A stretch of DNA of 42,503 bases from a virus: IMG/VR virus record IMGVR_UViG_3300030333_002288, positions 1 to 42,503 of that record, one strand, 5' to 3'. The stretch's first letter is position 1. Each line of letters begins with the position of its first letter. A model generated the notes under the pieces. That model worked only from the letters and a program-made list of their open reading frames with translations. It did no database searches and was not told where the DNA came from. Positions 5,953 through 17,300 of the stretch are shown here, piece after piece. Both the position numbers and the translations under genes were made by a program.

Positions 5953-8900
5953 CTAGCCAGGTTGTCCTACAAGTAATTTACTAGAAGATAATGCCAATCC
6001 AGCGAAACCAGCACCAGAAGCAAACGTACTTATATTTGAAGTTCCAAGAGTTCCATCACCCTGAACGTAATATTTAGTACCAGCACTTAAGCCTGACAAA
6101 GTATCTACATTATTGCCATAAGTTTTGATGGTTACTGTCTCACCGTTGCTATAAGCTTGATCTGCAAAACCTACAAAACGATGTGATTCTGTATAGTTTG
6201 AAGTAACAGATTGAGTCTTTACAGTAAAAATTTGTTGACGCCTTAAAGCCGAGTTATTGTTTCGATCATCCCAGATTGCTGTTACATGTAACCTGTTAAC
6301 TGTGTCATAGCAACCTTTTATCATCTGCTCCTCTTCAACTTTGTATGTATTGCTTCCTGTTGCAATAGTAGTTTTAGCAACAGAAATACTTGTACCACTA
6401 ACAGTAAAGACAGCAACTATTACATTGGCATCATTGTTAGAACTACTTTGTCTTAATGGATAAATACAAACTACTTTTCCAATGCCAGAATCATAAGTCA
6501 GGCTATTCTCGTTCATATAACTTCCGCTAGTCAAGTTGTATTCGATATGTGCGTAACTTCCCAAGCTAAGTGAATTGCTATTTACTGTTAAAGCTTGACA
6601 TCCAAAGTTTTTTGACGAAGGAGATATACCACCCGCATTATTACCTCTATAAACAAGAATTGTTTTTCCTGAAGTAGGGTCGTGTATACATTTCGGTTTG
6701 TAAATTGTGTCATTAACAGAAGTTAGTCGTGTCTTATTTCGCCAAGTTATAGTATTTGAACTGCTACTTATTTCGCCAACAATATAGTGGGCTTGGTAAC
6801 TACCGCCTGATCTGCCCGATTGATAATCACCAAAAAACCAAACTATGCAATTACTAGTATTGTTAAAACACATGTCAGACCGATCACTATCAATTTTTCT
6901 TATTGATGTATCGATTTGACTTCTGCTACCCCATGTATAAGTAGTCCCTGAACTATGACTACCTATCTGAACAAATGGATAGCCCTCACCGTATCCATGA
7001 CTTAAACTTCCTTCGTCTCTATCTTGTGCATAAATTATACAAAACTTGTTGACATTAGTATCATATGCAAATCCAACAATCCAAAACCTTTGATTGTTGC
7101 TGGTGTTAGCAGCAGGTGAAACGGCTTGAGCCCCTGTTATGGAAGTGCTTCTATCAGCATTGATATTAACTACTATGTAATTAATTTTTCTATTATTTGA
7201 ACTTGAAGCATCATCGTAACCAACTACTACTATTTGTTCTTGGTCGGGATCATAAACAGCCCTAAATGCGTGATAACGATTGCCACTAACATTTACTTCA
7301 TCAGCCCAAGTAATTGTTCCTGAAGTATTTAATGATCCAACTCTACCTTTAATGTATGCTTGAGAAGTTTGCGAATCAGTATTATCTTTCCAGAACATCA
7401 TAAACATTTGCCTTGCAGCGTGATAAACAATTACTGTCCCTCTACGCCGATAACCATTTTGAGATTGAGCCGCTTCTGTTATTGAGGCATCATCAGGAGA
7501 AGATAGTGTGGTAACGGATTCTGCTATTTCTTTAACTTTGCCGTCTGTACCAATTTGTAAGGCTTTGTTATTAGCAATAGCTCCATCAGCTACAGCAGTA
7601 AATGTATTGCCACCTGGGGGAAGATTAGTTAAATTAGCACCACTAATTGCTGGTAATGTTCCTGTTAAATTTGCTGCTGGTAAGTTAGTTAAATTTGCAC
7701 CTGATCCGCTAAAGGTAGTCGCTGTTACCGTTCCTCCAAAAGTGGCATTTCCCGCAGAAGAAATCGTTAATCTAGTTGCACTAGCTTTTGAATCTATTAA
7801 AGCTAACGAGCAATCAGTACCAGCATCATTAAATAACTGAAAATCATATTTACCATTAGCTGTCCCTTCACGTTCAAACCTTGCAACAACACCTGTAGAA
7901 GTTGCGTGCAACATTCCAGTAGTTTTTATATTTTGATTAAAATCCCAACTATCTGTAGCGTTTGTCCAAGTAATTGTCTTATCTGTAGCACCCTTAAGTG
8001 TAATACCACCTCCATCGGCAGTTGCATCTGAAGGAGATGAGACGCTGCCCAGTTCAATATTTTTATCATCTACCGAAATCGTCGTAGAATTTATCGTAGT
8101 AGTTGTACCATTTACTGTGAGGTCTCCCGATAGTATTAAATTCGCTCCATTCGCTGTACCTGTAAGAGTAGTGTTGTTTATCTTGGCGTAAGTAAGAGCA
8201 TCAGCATCACTAACTGTTTGTATATAAGCTTTTACTGATTGTTGACTTGGTGGTTTGGTAGCACTATCAGATGCAAAGTTATCTTCATCTAGCAGATCAG
8301 AGGAGATTGAATAGTTATTAGCTGACGCCGCAATACCGTCTAATTTTGTATGATCTGCATCTGTGAAAACATTGCTATCACTAGCATTTGCTACGAGTGT
8401 TCTAATTTCTGCTGCTGTTTGATCTGCTGTTGCATTGCTCTCAATATTATTTAATTTTGTGTGATCAGCATCAGTAAATACATTTGAATCGCTGGCACTT
8501 TCTACAAGTGTTCTAATTTCTGCTGCTGTTTGATCTGCTGTTGCATTACTCTCGATAGTATCTAGTTTTGTTCCATCACTCGCTATATCTCTTCCATCGA
8601 CTGTTCCAGAAACAGAAATATTTCCTGTGATAGTCGCACCGCTAGAACCGACTTGAAAAACATTTGTTCCACTAGCTGTTATTGCTAAAAGGTTTGCACC
8701 AGGGCTGTAAACACCTGTATCAGTATCACCAGCAATAAAGAATCCTGGTGCCGAATTTGTTCCTGCTGGAACACCAACATTTCCTGTGAAAGTTTGTCCT
8801 GTTGATACAGCAAACCCTGTTGTATCGGTAACACCTGTATTCCAATTACTACCGTCATAGACTTTTAAAACATTTGAAGTTGTATTGAAGTATTGATCCC

Positions 8901-10818
8901 CCTCTTGTAGTGAACTTCCATCTGCTCTAGTTGATGGATCTGAAGATGCTATTTGATAACGATCTGCATAATTACTAACGTCTGTAAGGTTGGTAGCGAC
9001 TGTATTAACATTTGCAATTGATCCACCTACGCTATTAACATTTGTTATCGCATTTCCAACTGTATTGACGTTGGCAATGTTTACAGCAACAGTATTAATT
9101 TCACTTGTAGTTTCGTTTAAATCGTTAGCGACAGTATTAACATTTGCGATAGCACCCCCTACTGTATTTACGTTTGCGATATTTGTAGCAACGGTGTCTA
9201 TCTCACTTGTTGTTTCATTAAGGTCACTAGCGACAGTATTTATATTGGCAATATTTGTAGCTGTTGTATTAACATTAGCGATTGCATTTCCAACTGTATT
9301 AACATTAGCAATTGCATTGGCAACAGTATCTATTTCGCTTGTGGTTTCGTTTAAGTCACTTGCGACTGTATTGATGTTTGCAATATTCGTAGCGACAGTT
9401 GTGATGTTGGTATTGTTTCCTGCAACCGTAGTAACTTCCGTTGCCTTCGGTGTTAAGCGATGGAACGTATATGTATGAAGAGTCGAAGTTGTCTCAACAA
9501 TGACTCCAAAGCCAGCAGGCAAGGTTGTTGTACCCACGCCTGAAATGGTTACGGTGTTTCCAGAACCAGCACCATTCGAAATAGTGACGCTACCACCTGA
9601 AGGAGTATGACTACTTGCTAAAACTTGAATGCTAACTAAAGTTCCAGCACCATTATTTACATCAGGGTTTGCAGCAGGGAATGATGTCTCGTTTGCTATA
9701 GGAACAAAGCCACCAACATCATCAACCAAGTCAATTATTCTTGCGTCAATCGCTGCTGTAGTTGCAATCTTGTTATCAGCAGCAGTCCATGTTTCACCAG
9801 ACTGAATCTCTTCTCCACTAGATAAGTTGTAAAACCTTGCGTCTGCTTCTGTTTCTGTGTAATAACGAGAATCTAGAGAGCCATTTAATAGTTCTGTTTC
9901 TGTGAAATATCTATTGTCTAATTGACCAGCATCTAATTCTGTCTCTGTGTAATAGCGAGTATCTAAATCAAGACTTCCATGACCTGTTATATGACCTCTA
10001 GGATTAATCGTTAAATCTTGAAGGACAACACCATTTGAATTATTTACTGAAGACGCACCTGTAACACCATGGTTAAGAGTTACCTGACCGCCTGTTTGAG
10101 TCTTAGTTAAATCAGTACCAGCTAGTACATCTCCTTCAATAGCTGTATCAATCTTGCTATCTATTCGACCATCAATTGCTCCTGTGGTTGCGATCTTTGT
10201 ATTATTTCCAGCCCAAGTTTCATCACTTGCAATTGTCTCTGTTGTGTTATCCCAAGATTGTGCTTCAAAGTAGCTTTTAATAACTGGCTCACTACCACTA
10301 GCAGGATTAGTTAAACCTGTAATTCTATTGCCACCCATGACGATATCACCCGTCATGCTGCCCCCGCCTCTACTGAGGGCTGCGTTTGCTGTTTGCTGCG
10401 CTGAGTTCGCTGTATTTGTCGCTGAATTAGATGCTGTTGTTGCGTTTCGAGCTTCGGTTGCTCCTAATGAGTTTCTATCTTTTTGCTCCTGGACGATATA
10501 TAGGTTTTGTAAATCAGCGTTATTTAATTCTTCAGCAGTCAGGTTTGAACCATCAGACCAAGGCGATAACTGTGAAGCACTTGGAGTTTGTCTTTCAATC
10601 GTTAATATTTCTCCAGATCCAAGAGCTGAACTCAAAGTGATCTGAGTCCCTGAAGTGTTAAAGGTATAATCAGAGGTCTCTGACAAGGTTGCCGTTTGAG
10701 TATCCGCAACAATATCTCTGCCCTTATAAACCTTTACATGAGATTTATTCAGATAAGGGAATGGAACAGAGAACGTAGTCTGACCAGCATTTGAATAAGA
10801 CTGATATGTATCTGCCAT
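5953..10818 (-). CDS. Tail fibre (T7 gp17-like N terminus, repeat shaft, propeller-like receptor-binding end)
   Basis: The 1621-residue host-recognition fibre. Residues 1-115 are the conserved T7-type tail-fibre attachment domain (YQSYSNAGQTTFSVPFPYL, DTQTATLSETSDYTF, AEELNNADLQNLYI). An Ala-rich coiled coil follows near 120-150. YYTETELDAGQL-type repeats lie near 285-330 and long IANVNTVA/SDLNETTSEIDTVA repeats near 459-609. Two 43-residue ADHTKL...DSNVFTD repeats lie near 750-835. From about 1100 to 1540 a blade pattern recurs (YDPDQEQIVVVGYDD, YDTNVNKFCIIYAQD, DPTSGKTILVYRG, YDTVNRLHVTAIWDD), suggesting a beta-propeller receptor-binding domain. The C terminus (GLSAGTKYYVQGDGTLG, then LALSSSKLLVGQPG) is a cap seen in other marine phage fibres. 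T7 gp17 is only 553 aa. Confidence 0.93.
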   Translation of the reverse strand: MADTYQSYSNAGQTTFSVPFPYLNKSHVKVYKGRDIVADTQTATLSETSDYTFNTSGTQITLSSALGSGEILTIERQTPSASQLSPWSDGSNLTAEELNNADLQNLYIVQEQKDRNSLGATEARNATTASNSATNTANSAQQTANAALSRGGGSMTGDIVMGGNRITGLTNPASGSEPVIKSYFEAQSWDNTTETIASDETWAGNNTKIATTGAIDGRIDSKIDTAIEGDVLAGTDLTKTQTGGQVTLNHGVTGASSVNNSNGVVLQDLTINPRGHITGHGSLDLDTRYYTETELDAGQLDNRYFTETELLNGSLDSRYYTETEADARFYNLSSGEEIQSGETWTAADNKIATTAAIDARIIDLVDDVGGFVPIANETSFPAANPDVNNGAGTLVSIQVLASSHTPSGGSVTISNGAGSGNTVTISGVGTTTLPAGFGVIVETTSTLHTYTFHRLTPKATEVTTVAGNNTNITTVATNIANINTVASDLNETTSEIDTVANAIANVNTVGNAIANVNTTATNIANINTVASDLNETTSEIDTVATNIANVNTVGGAIANVNTVANDLNETTSEINTVAVNIANVNTVGNAITNVNSVGGSIANVNTVATNLTDVSNYADRYQIASSDPSTRADGSSLQEGDQYFNTTSNVLKVYDGSNWNTGVTDTTGFAVSTGQTFTGNVGVPAGTNSAPGFFIAGDTDTGVYSPGANLLAITASGTNVFQVGSSGATITGNISVSGTVDGRDIASDGTKLDTIESNATADQTAAEIRTLVESASDSNVFTDADHTKLNNIESNATADQTAAEIRTLVANASDSNVFTDADHTKLDGIAASANNYSISSDLLDEDNFASDSATKPPSQQSVKAYIQTVSDADALTYAKINNTTLTGTANGANLILSGDLTVNGTTTTINSTTISVDDKNIELGSVSSPSDATADGGGITLKGATDKTITWTNATDSWDFNQNIKTTGMLHATSTGVVARFEREGTANGKYDFQLFNDAGTDCSLALIDSKASATRLTISSAGNATFGGTVTATTFSGSGANLTNLPAANLTGTLPAISGANLTNLPPGGNTFTAVADGAIANNKALQIGTDGKVKEIAESVTTLSSPDDASITEAAQSQNGYRRRGTVIVYHAARQMFMMFWKDNTDSQTSQAYIKGRVGSLNTSGTITWADEVNVSGNRYHAFRAVYDPDQEQIVVVGYDDASSSNNRKINYIVVNINADRSTSITGAQAVSPAANTSNNQRFWIVGFAYDTNVNKFCIIYAQDRDEGSLSHGYGEGYPFVQIGSHSSGTTYTWGSRSQIDTSIRKIDSDRSDMCFNNTSNCIVWFFGDYQSGRSGGSYQAHYIVGEISSSSNTITWRNKTRLTSVNDTIYKPKCIHDPTSGKTILVYRGNNAGGISPSSKNFGCQALTVNSNSLSLGSYAHIEYNLTSGSYMNENSLTYDSGIGKVVCIYPLRQSSSNNDANVIVAVFTVSGTSISVAKTTIATGSNTYKVEEEQMIKGCYDTVNRLHVTAIWDDRNNNSALRRQQIFTVKTQSVTSNYTESHRFVGFADQAYSNGETVTIKTYGNNVDTLSGLSAGTKYYVQGDGTLGTSNISTFASGAGFAGLALSSSKLLVGQPG
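8330..8580 (-). repeat. Tandem coding repeat in fibre shaft (about 43 aa x 2)
   Basis: Two near-identical in-frame copies encode DHTKL, (N/D)xIESNATADQTAAEIR, TLV(E/A)(S/N)ASDSNVFTDA. They are part of the tail fibre gene. High DNA identity between copies makes this stretch prone to recombination and length change. Confidence 0.8.
8990..9440 (-). repeat. Imperfect coding repeats in fibre shaft (IANVNTVA / SDLNETTSEIDTVA)
   Basis: About a dozen short in-frame units with core NTVA or DTVA, interrupted by SDLNETTSEI or NDLNETTSEI blocks roughly every 40-60 residues. They presumably form an elongated trimeric fibre shaft. The minus-strand coding repeats create a long antisense open frame that is not a gene. 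Confidence 0.8.
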
Positions 10819-10825
10819 TGTGGAG

Positions 10826-10840
10826 TTCTACAAGACCGTA
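10826..10840 (-). promoter_or_regulatory. Candidate phage-RNAP promoter, copy C (tail fibre)
   Basis: Minus strand reads TACGGTCTTGTAGAA, 7 bases before the tail fibre ATG, in the 46-base gap after the preceding internal virion protein gene. It matches the family at positions 1-4, 10-12 and 14. Confidence 0.5.
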
Positions 10841-10864
10841 GCCCTATTGTGACACGCTCTCAGA

Positions 10865-13800
10865 TTATTTGCCTCTAAACACTTCTAAGGCTTCCATAAT
10901 TCCTTCGTTTTGTTCTGCATCTCTGGCTGTATTCGCCGCTTCTATAGAATCTCTCATTTCTCGCCATTGAATAGCATGAGGATTATCGCTGACATTTAAA
11001 GCATTTACAGTTAATAAATGAAAATACTCTTTAACAGTCTCCATCATTTTATAAGGAATCATTTTTTTCATTTCTCTCTTAGTTCTATCTTGAACTCTGA
11101 GGTCCGCTGTTGTTGATTTTTGCTCCATTAATTTTCTATAAAAAGGATCATTCATTACCGATCTAAACGCTTCAATTGGTGTGTTATTTCGTACGTGTTT
11201 TACAAGAAACAAAGGCACATCAAGCTCAAAAGTTTGACCCCCTTCCATATCACTAACTTTCCTAATAAATCGCTGACCAGAGATCTTACCCCCTCCTTGA
11301 TTTATCACGCTAAAGACAACTGGATCAAATCTATATTTTGGATTTCTTGCCGCTTCTTTTAATATCATCAACATGCCTTCATTTCCTTTGTTTTGGAAAT
11401 AAGTATTGTTATATAGCTCTTGCAAATCATCACTCATAGGAACACCTTCAAGAGTTTTATTTAATAAAGGTCCAGGAGGATTTAACAGATTTAATCTATT
11501 TAATTCTGCATATACTTTCTCTCCTTCAGGATGCTGCCCAGGGAAATATTTGTATTTAAGATAACGACCAAAATGTTCACCCCAACTCAACCTGATTTTT
11601 GATCCTAACCAATCGTAATTTTTAAACTTTCCTCCAGCTACAGAAGCTATTGAGAACATATTCATAACCCTATCTCTAAGCCCATCTTCGAAATCTCTAA
11701 ATTTAAACTCATCAAACATTTCTTTTTCTTCCTCTGAGAGAGGTCTTGGTCTGTAAACCTGACTAGCTTTTGCACCTATTAATCTTTCTGTTTCCCTAAG
11801 AGGGCCAATAAGAGGATTTAATTGTCCTGAAGCCATATAACCAGCATATTTCCCTGGCCTTCTTTGCCCAAAATCATCTCCATAAGCTAGATCCATTATT
11901 TGTTTCACGTTACCTACTGCTGTATGTCTAGTTAAATGTCCAACCAAAACAGCAAAGATTCCATCTAAAACTCCTTGGGTGTCGTACTTACTAACATTGC
12001 CCCGCTTGATTGCATCTTCTACATCCTTTAAGAGGAACATAGTTGAGATAACAGGAAGACCACCAACCATCGGAACACCACCTATTGAGTTAGGTCTTTT
12101 TCCGTCAAGCTTTAGCTGAGTCAACCATTCTTCTCTTTCTGCCCCTGGTGGAGGGCCATTACCAACAATCTGATCACTAGCAGACAACAGCCCATAAGTA
12201 GCCCAAACAAAACCAGCCATTGCAGCATTGGATTTTACTCGCGCTATTTCCTTAGGTGTCCAAGCATCTGATCGGTTGAAACTTATTCTTAGGAAATCAA
12301 GCAATGGCCCCATTCCCGTCAACGTAAAATCTAAACTATTACCTTTAAATGGAGCTTGCAGATAAGGGAACATCACATCTGCCATCCAAAAATCTTTTCT
12401 CAAATTATCAATAGTGTTATACAAAGGTTTCCCAGGGTTCCTTTTGCCAGGCTTGGTCTGGAAACGCATCTCCTCTGAGAATCTTCCTGCATCTCTTACA
12501 AACTCATTGTCAACAACTGGAGCTCCATAAGTTTCTCCAATCTTCTCTTCTCTAATCATATTTTCTATCTCAACATCATCCACTATGTCTGGAGTTAGAC
12601 CGTTTTCTCTTCTATATTGAAGACGCATTTTCTCGGTAACTTGATGGCTATAACTTGCCTCATCAAATTGCTTATTAATCCAATCATCCATTTTCATTCG
12701 ATCTAAATTTCCATCCTTATCTATCAGTCCTAGCTGAACTCCATCACGCCTTGCTCTTAGTTCTAAATCAGTTCTTAGATGATAATTATGAAAGAAGAAT
12801 CCAGCTAAATTATCAACCGCAGTTAGATTTGTTAGCCCTGGTCTAAGGAAATAAGGGTGCTTAAGTTTTTCATATAACCAAAGACGGCTAGTTGCATGTG
12901 CCCATCTTCTCCACCAGACGGGATTAGCAGCCATTAATTGTCTCGATCTTTTTGTCTTGGGCCTCCAATCCCTCAACATTTTTAATTCTTGTATTTGCTG
13001 TTCTGTTGATTTGAAATATTTTCCGTAAGTATCAATCTGCCCTGCATAGTGCATTGATTTATTGTTCCAAGAATCTAAGAAAATTTCCTTTCCAGACTCC
13101 CGAAGCATTTTTATTGCTTGTCCATAACCTTTAAGACCAGCCTGTAAATTCTCATAATAAGAATCCATCAAGCTTGTTCCTACTGGTCTATAGGCAACGC
13201 CCTCATGTAATTTCCTTGCTGGCCCAAACAAAGCCATGATGAAATTAGATCCAGCGTTTAAACCCTGAGTTCTTAAATTCCAAAGTTGCGAATCCTTGGC
13301 CAATACATTTGTCAGCCTGTGCATCCTGTCAACGTAGTTACTAGGGTCGTAGATCTTGAACGGATCAAACCCTCTAATTCTTGCTGTATTAATCTCCAGC
13401 TCCAACTGCTTTAGTCCTGCTTCCCTATTAGTTCTATAAGTATCTGCCGCTGCTAAAATTCTTCCAATAGGAGAGTCTTCACTAAAATCTTCCGGCTTCA
13501 TATCTCTAGCTTCTTGAACCGTAGATATATCCATTGAGTTATCTATATTCTCCTCTAATTTGCCGCTAACAAAATCAACTTCGAGGTCATTAAAGCCAGC
13601 TCCCTGCATAGCTTTACCCTGTTTTGACCAACTGTTTCTTACAAAGTCATATTGCCTTTCAGACATCAAAGCAATCTTATAAGTTGCAACAGTTTTCTTT
13701 AGTAAATCAGAAGGAAATTGTGTTGGCTTAGTATTGTTTGTTGCAAAGTTTTCAAGGTCATCAAATACATCTAATAACGCTTTATGACTAACTTGATATA

Positions 13801-14320
13801 TAGCTCTAATTCTCATTGTTTTTTCTACAACAGAATTAAAACCAACCGCATCTCTATTCATCATTCCTAAAACTTCTTCAGCGTTCATCCTCCCTGTGAT
13901 CATTTCGGAGATCTGTTGAGCCGCCATGCCAGGGTTGTCTTTAATAAATTCCCATTGCTCTGGACTTAATTCCTTCCCCCTATTCATCAATGCCTTAGAC
14001 ATTAAAGCTTGATCTTTTACAAACTCTTCAGGGTAATACCTGATCATTTGAGCAATATTTGTAGGCTGTCCTCCAGGAATATTGACTTGAGGGTTTGGCT
14101 TTGACTTATCAAGGGTGTCTTGTATTAAGTCATCTATCTCGCCTGATTGTTCTAACTTATCAATTTCGTCGCCAAACTTACCTCCTATTTCATCCGTCCA
14201 AGGATCATCAGGGACTTTAGATGCTTGAAGTGTTTTAACTCTTTTTAAGTCGGCTTCGACATCTGCTCTTTCTTTAAGAAGGCGTTGTCTTTTTTGAAAT
14301 AAATCTCCGCAGCTAGTCAT
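10865..14320 (-). CDS. Large internal virion protein (gp16 position), second part, 1151 aa
   Basis: Very large, mostly helical protein between another giant internal protein and the tail fibre, the place of T7 gp16, an ejected core protein that helps DNA cross the cell envelope. The start MTSCGDLFQKRQ is chosen because AGGAGGG precedes it at good spacing and its ATG overlaps the previous stop (TAATG). The N terminus has charged helices (RLLKERADVEADLKRVKTL), and there is a basic Arg/Trp-rich stretch near residues 455-490 (WRRWAHATSRLWLYEKLKHP). A region GFVWATYGLLSASDQIVG near 700 is hydrophobic. No transglycosylase motif is seen, unlike T7 gp16. Assignment rests on position, size and composition. 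Confidence 0.8.
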   Translation of the reverse strand: MTSCGDLFQKRQRLLKERADVEADLKRVKTLQASKVPDDPWTDEIGGKFGDEIDKLEQSGEIDDLIQDTLDKSKPNPQVNIPGGQPTNIAQMIRYYPEEFVKDQALMSKALMNRGKELSPEQWEFIKDNPGMAAQQISEMITGRMNAEEVLGMMNRDAVGFNSVVEKTMRIRAIYQVSHKALLDVFDDLENFATNNTKPTQFPSDLLKKTVATYKIALMSERQYDFVRNSWSKQGKAMQGAGFNDLEVDFVSGKLEENIDNSMDISTVQEARDMKPEDFSEDSPIGRILAAADTYRTNREAGLKQLELEINTARIRGFDPFKIYDPSNYVDRMHRLTNVLAKDSQLWNLRTQGLNAGSNFIMALFGPARKLHEGVAYRPVGTSLMDSYYENLQAGLKGYGQAIKMLRESGKEIFLDSWNNKSMHYAGQIDTYGKYFKSTEQQIQELKMLRDWRPKTKRSRQLMAANPVWWRRWAHATSRLWLYEKLKHPYFLRPGLTNLTAVDNLAGFFFHNYHLRTDLELRARRDGVQLGLIDKDGNLDRMKMDDWINKQFDEASYSHQVTEKMRLQYRRENGLTPDIVDDVEIENMIREEKIGETYGAPVVDNEFVRDAGRFSEEMRFQTKPGKRNPGKPLYNTIDNLRKDFWMADVMFPYLQAPFKGNSLDFTLTGMGPLLDFLRISFNRSDAWTPKEIARVKSNAAMAGFVWATYGLLSASDQIVGNGPPPGAEREEWLTQLKLDGKRPNSIGGVPMVGGLPVISTMFLLKDVEDAIKRGNVSKYDTQGVLDGIFAVLVGHLTRHTAVGNVKQIMDLAYGDDFGQRRPGKYAGYMASGQLNPLIGPLRETERLIGAKASQVYRPRPLSEEEKEMFDEFKFRDFEDGLRDRVMNMFSIASVAGGKFKNYDWLGSKIRLSWGEHFGRYLKYKYFPGQHPEGEKVYAELNRLNLLNPPGPLLNKTLEGVPMSDDLQELYNNTYFQNKGNEGMLMILKEAARNPKYRFDPVVFSVINQGGGKISGQRFIRKVSDMEGGQTFELDVPLFLVKHVRNNTPIEAFRSVMNDPFYRKLMEQKSTTADLRVQDRTKREMKKMIPYKMMETVKEYFHLLTVNALNVSDNPHAIQWREMRDSIEAANTARDAEQNEGIMEALEVFRGK

Positions 14321-17300
14321 TAGCAACCCTCCTTAGTAAATTGGTTATTTGCACCGAAAATCAAGTTGTCATAATCGGCTTTCTTAGTTTCAAGATACTC
14401 AAAGACTCTCATAGTTAGTTGAGGTGCATGTTGATGGCTCCAAGCATTAAGTTTTGAAGTCATAAAGAAAAGTTGGTGATCAGATAATCCTTCGATAGCC
14501 GCTGCCTTTGCAATATTGCCCTTTGCTGCTATTTCAAAAATATCCGTATAACCCAGGCTTTTCTTTCTCATAAGGTCATATTTAATTCGTAAGCTTTGTA
14601 TAAATTTCTTTATGCGCTCAAAGGTTGTTTTTACAACTCCTCCTTTTGTAAGTTTTATTTTTCTATTCGTTGCCCATATGCCGAAAGCCTCAGCCTGTAT
14701 CTCATTATTCGACATCCCAGGCTGGTAATTGCCCCCGTGTTTTTTAATAATACCTACCATCTCAGTTATGCCTTCTACACTATCTAATGAATGTGCATCA
14801 AGATTCATTCGTTTGATAAGATCTTGAACACCATGAAAAGCTTCGTGATACAAAGTCCATGAGAAAGGTCTTCCTCCCTGTGGCGCGTGCGATAGCAAGC
14901 CTCCAAGTCTTTGGTTTAAGGCGGGGTATAAAGCGAGATAAATCGACTGCTGAACTTTCTCCGAATAATCAATCGGAACATAAAGTCCTCCGGTTTCACC
15001 CGCTGCCGTCTTCGCTAATGGATCATCAGGATTTCGAGAAATAAATGTTGCTCTTCCTGCATCCCATTCAGCAGTAGTTCTCGCTAATTCCTCAGGTCCA
15101 AACTTATCTAAAAGATTTATATCATCGAAAACTTTTAAGTTATTAAGAGGTATTCCAGAAATATGTAGAGCATCTTTCATGGCTGCTAATAATTCATTTG
15201 TTAATACTTTTGATTGGAATATTCGTCCGTTCAATTCATCTGAAATGCGAGCTCCATATTCTGCTAAAGAATCTGCTGCCATAATTGCTTTTCTATCTTG
15301 AAGGTTCTTTAAATATCTTCTGTAATACATTTCGTCGTAATTACCATTTGTGTAATCAATACCAGTAACAGACGATTGTAATTTCTTCTGCTTTCTCAGT
15401 CTCCTCTCTTCTTTTAAACGCGCTCTGTAATCAGCATCTTTACTGAAAAATGGTTTTATAAATGGGAATTGTTCGTCAACATTTAATCTTCTACCACTCT
15501 TAGAAGTAGTAACTTTTTCAAAATCTTCTAGTGCCTTAATTACAACAACTTCTGAAGATCTTCTCGCTACATCTAAAACATTTAAAATATCGCCAGCAGT
15601 ATCAAGACCACCTTTCCACTCATGGCCTAGAGTCCTGTCCATTGCAGCAACTAAACGATTAAATGCTTTTCCAGTTGCACCTTCAAATATCTTTTTATTC
15701 TCTACTTCAAATTCAATAATTTCTCTTCTCCACTTTTCACGTTGTAAAGCTTGATAGTAATTGTGTTGCCTAAGCTCTTCCTCTGCTTTGTCTAATCTTA
15801 GTTTTTCTCTCTGCTTTACTATTTCCATTGCTTCATCCATTTGAGCGTCTAATGCTGTTCTTTCTTCCGCGCTCATCAATCTTGTATTTCCCTCTTGACT
15901 TAATTGAAACTCCCTATCCATATCTTTATTAATTTCATAAAATCTTTCCTGTTTAGGCTCAAAATCAGTTATTTTTTTCAATCTATTTTGGATCTTTCTA
16001 TCTGTTAATTTCTTTTTCGTAAATTTATCAATTTGACCAGCAAGAGTCTTATCGTCCATCTTGTTAATTTTAACTATTAATTCTTCGGGAACTTGTGTTG
16101 AATCAATACCAAACATTGCTCTGGTATTTCTTTCGACTTCTTGAAAACCTTCGTTTAGTTTTACGTCTTCTCTAAACGCATCTAAAACACCAGCCTTTTT
16201 CTTTTCCTCGTAAGTTTTCTCGTAGTAGCCATCATCAGCTCTTTTTTTAGCTAATTTATCTGCTTCGACAGATTCATCTATACGACCTTGTTCTTCTCTT
16301 AGGCGAGTTTCAGTATCTATTAGTTTTTGATATTCTGCGTTGTCTACTGTTGATAAATTTGTAAAGGCTTTGTTTAAATCAATATCTTCTACTTCAGGAG
16401 TTGGAACGATAGGAGTCGAAGGAGCTCTTGTTTCTCCTTTCTCTAAAGTTTTAACAGCTATATCTTTTAATATCTCTTTCTTGGTTGGAGCTGGTGGCTC
16501 TGGAGCTGGAGGAACTTCTATAGCTTTCTGAAGTTCTGCATCACCTAAACTCTCAACAAATTGCTGTTGGATTCTGCTTTTAATAGGGCCAATCTTGCCT
16601 CCTTGTTGTAGCTCAATCGCGCCTTCATTTAGTAATTGGCTTAAACGTGTTTGTGTATATTTCTGTGCTTTAAATTGCTCAACCGCTAATCCTGTATCAG
16701 AAACAATTTGAGTGGTTCCTTCTCCAACTTTTGTACCTTTTGCAGCTAATTTTTTCTTATTATCTAAAACTTTTTTAAATAAAATTTTGTCGCTCCTTAA
16801 GTCCTTTTCAATACGATCTGCAAGCTTGGCTTTCTCAACCATCAAATTCAAAGTTTCTGTATTGCCAAACAAATCAACCTGATCTCCTTTGACTGTTGGT
16901 GATAACTTTGCTTGTTCAATTACTTGAGCAAAAGTTCCATCCGACATATCTCTGGACTGCAACATCTTGTATGCCTGTTGCATCCCTGCGTCATCCATCT
17001 CACTAGCACCTAAAGCCATAGCCTTAGATCTTGTTAATTTGCCATCAATAAAATCTTGGAAAATATTGTCGGGTAATTTTGAAAGAGCTAATCCCTCTGA
17101 AGCTTTTCCTGAAGCTAAAGGAAGACCTAAATTCGTTAAATCTTCTACGGAATTAAATCCTTTTGATTTAAAGAATTTTGCTGCATCAACACCAGTACCA
17201 GACCCAGAAGCAATATTGGCTAAAGCACCTTTAATCTTTGCTTCCTCTGCTGACTTGGCAACTATGTAATTAACTCTTAAACTTGGTATCCCTAATTTCT

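Noticed and set aside
8330-9440. Regular repeats considered as a CRISPR array
   Set aside because: Repeats are in-frame, imperfect, contiguous protein repeats without unique spacers.
8990-9478. Long plus-strand open frame opposite the tail fibre
   Set aside because: It is the mirror of the coding repeats in the fibre shaft (Val/Ala/Thr-rich monotony) with no ribosome site.
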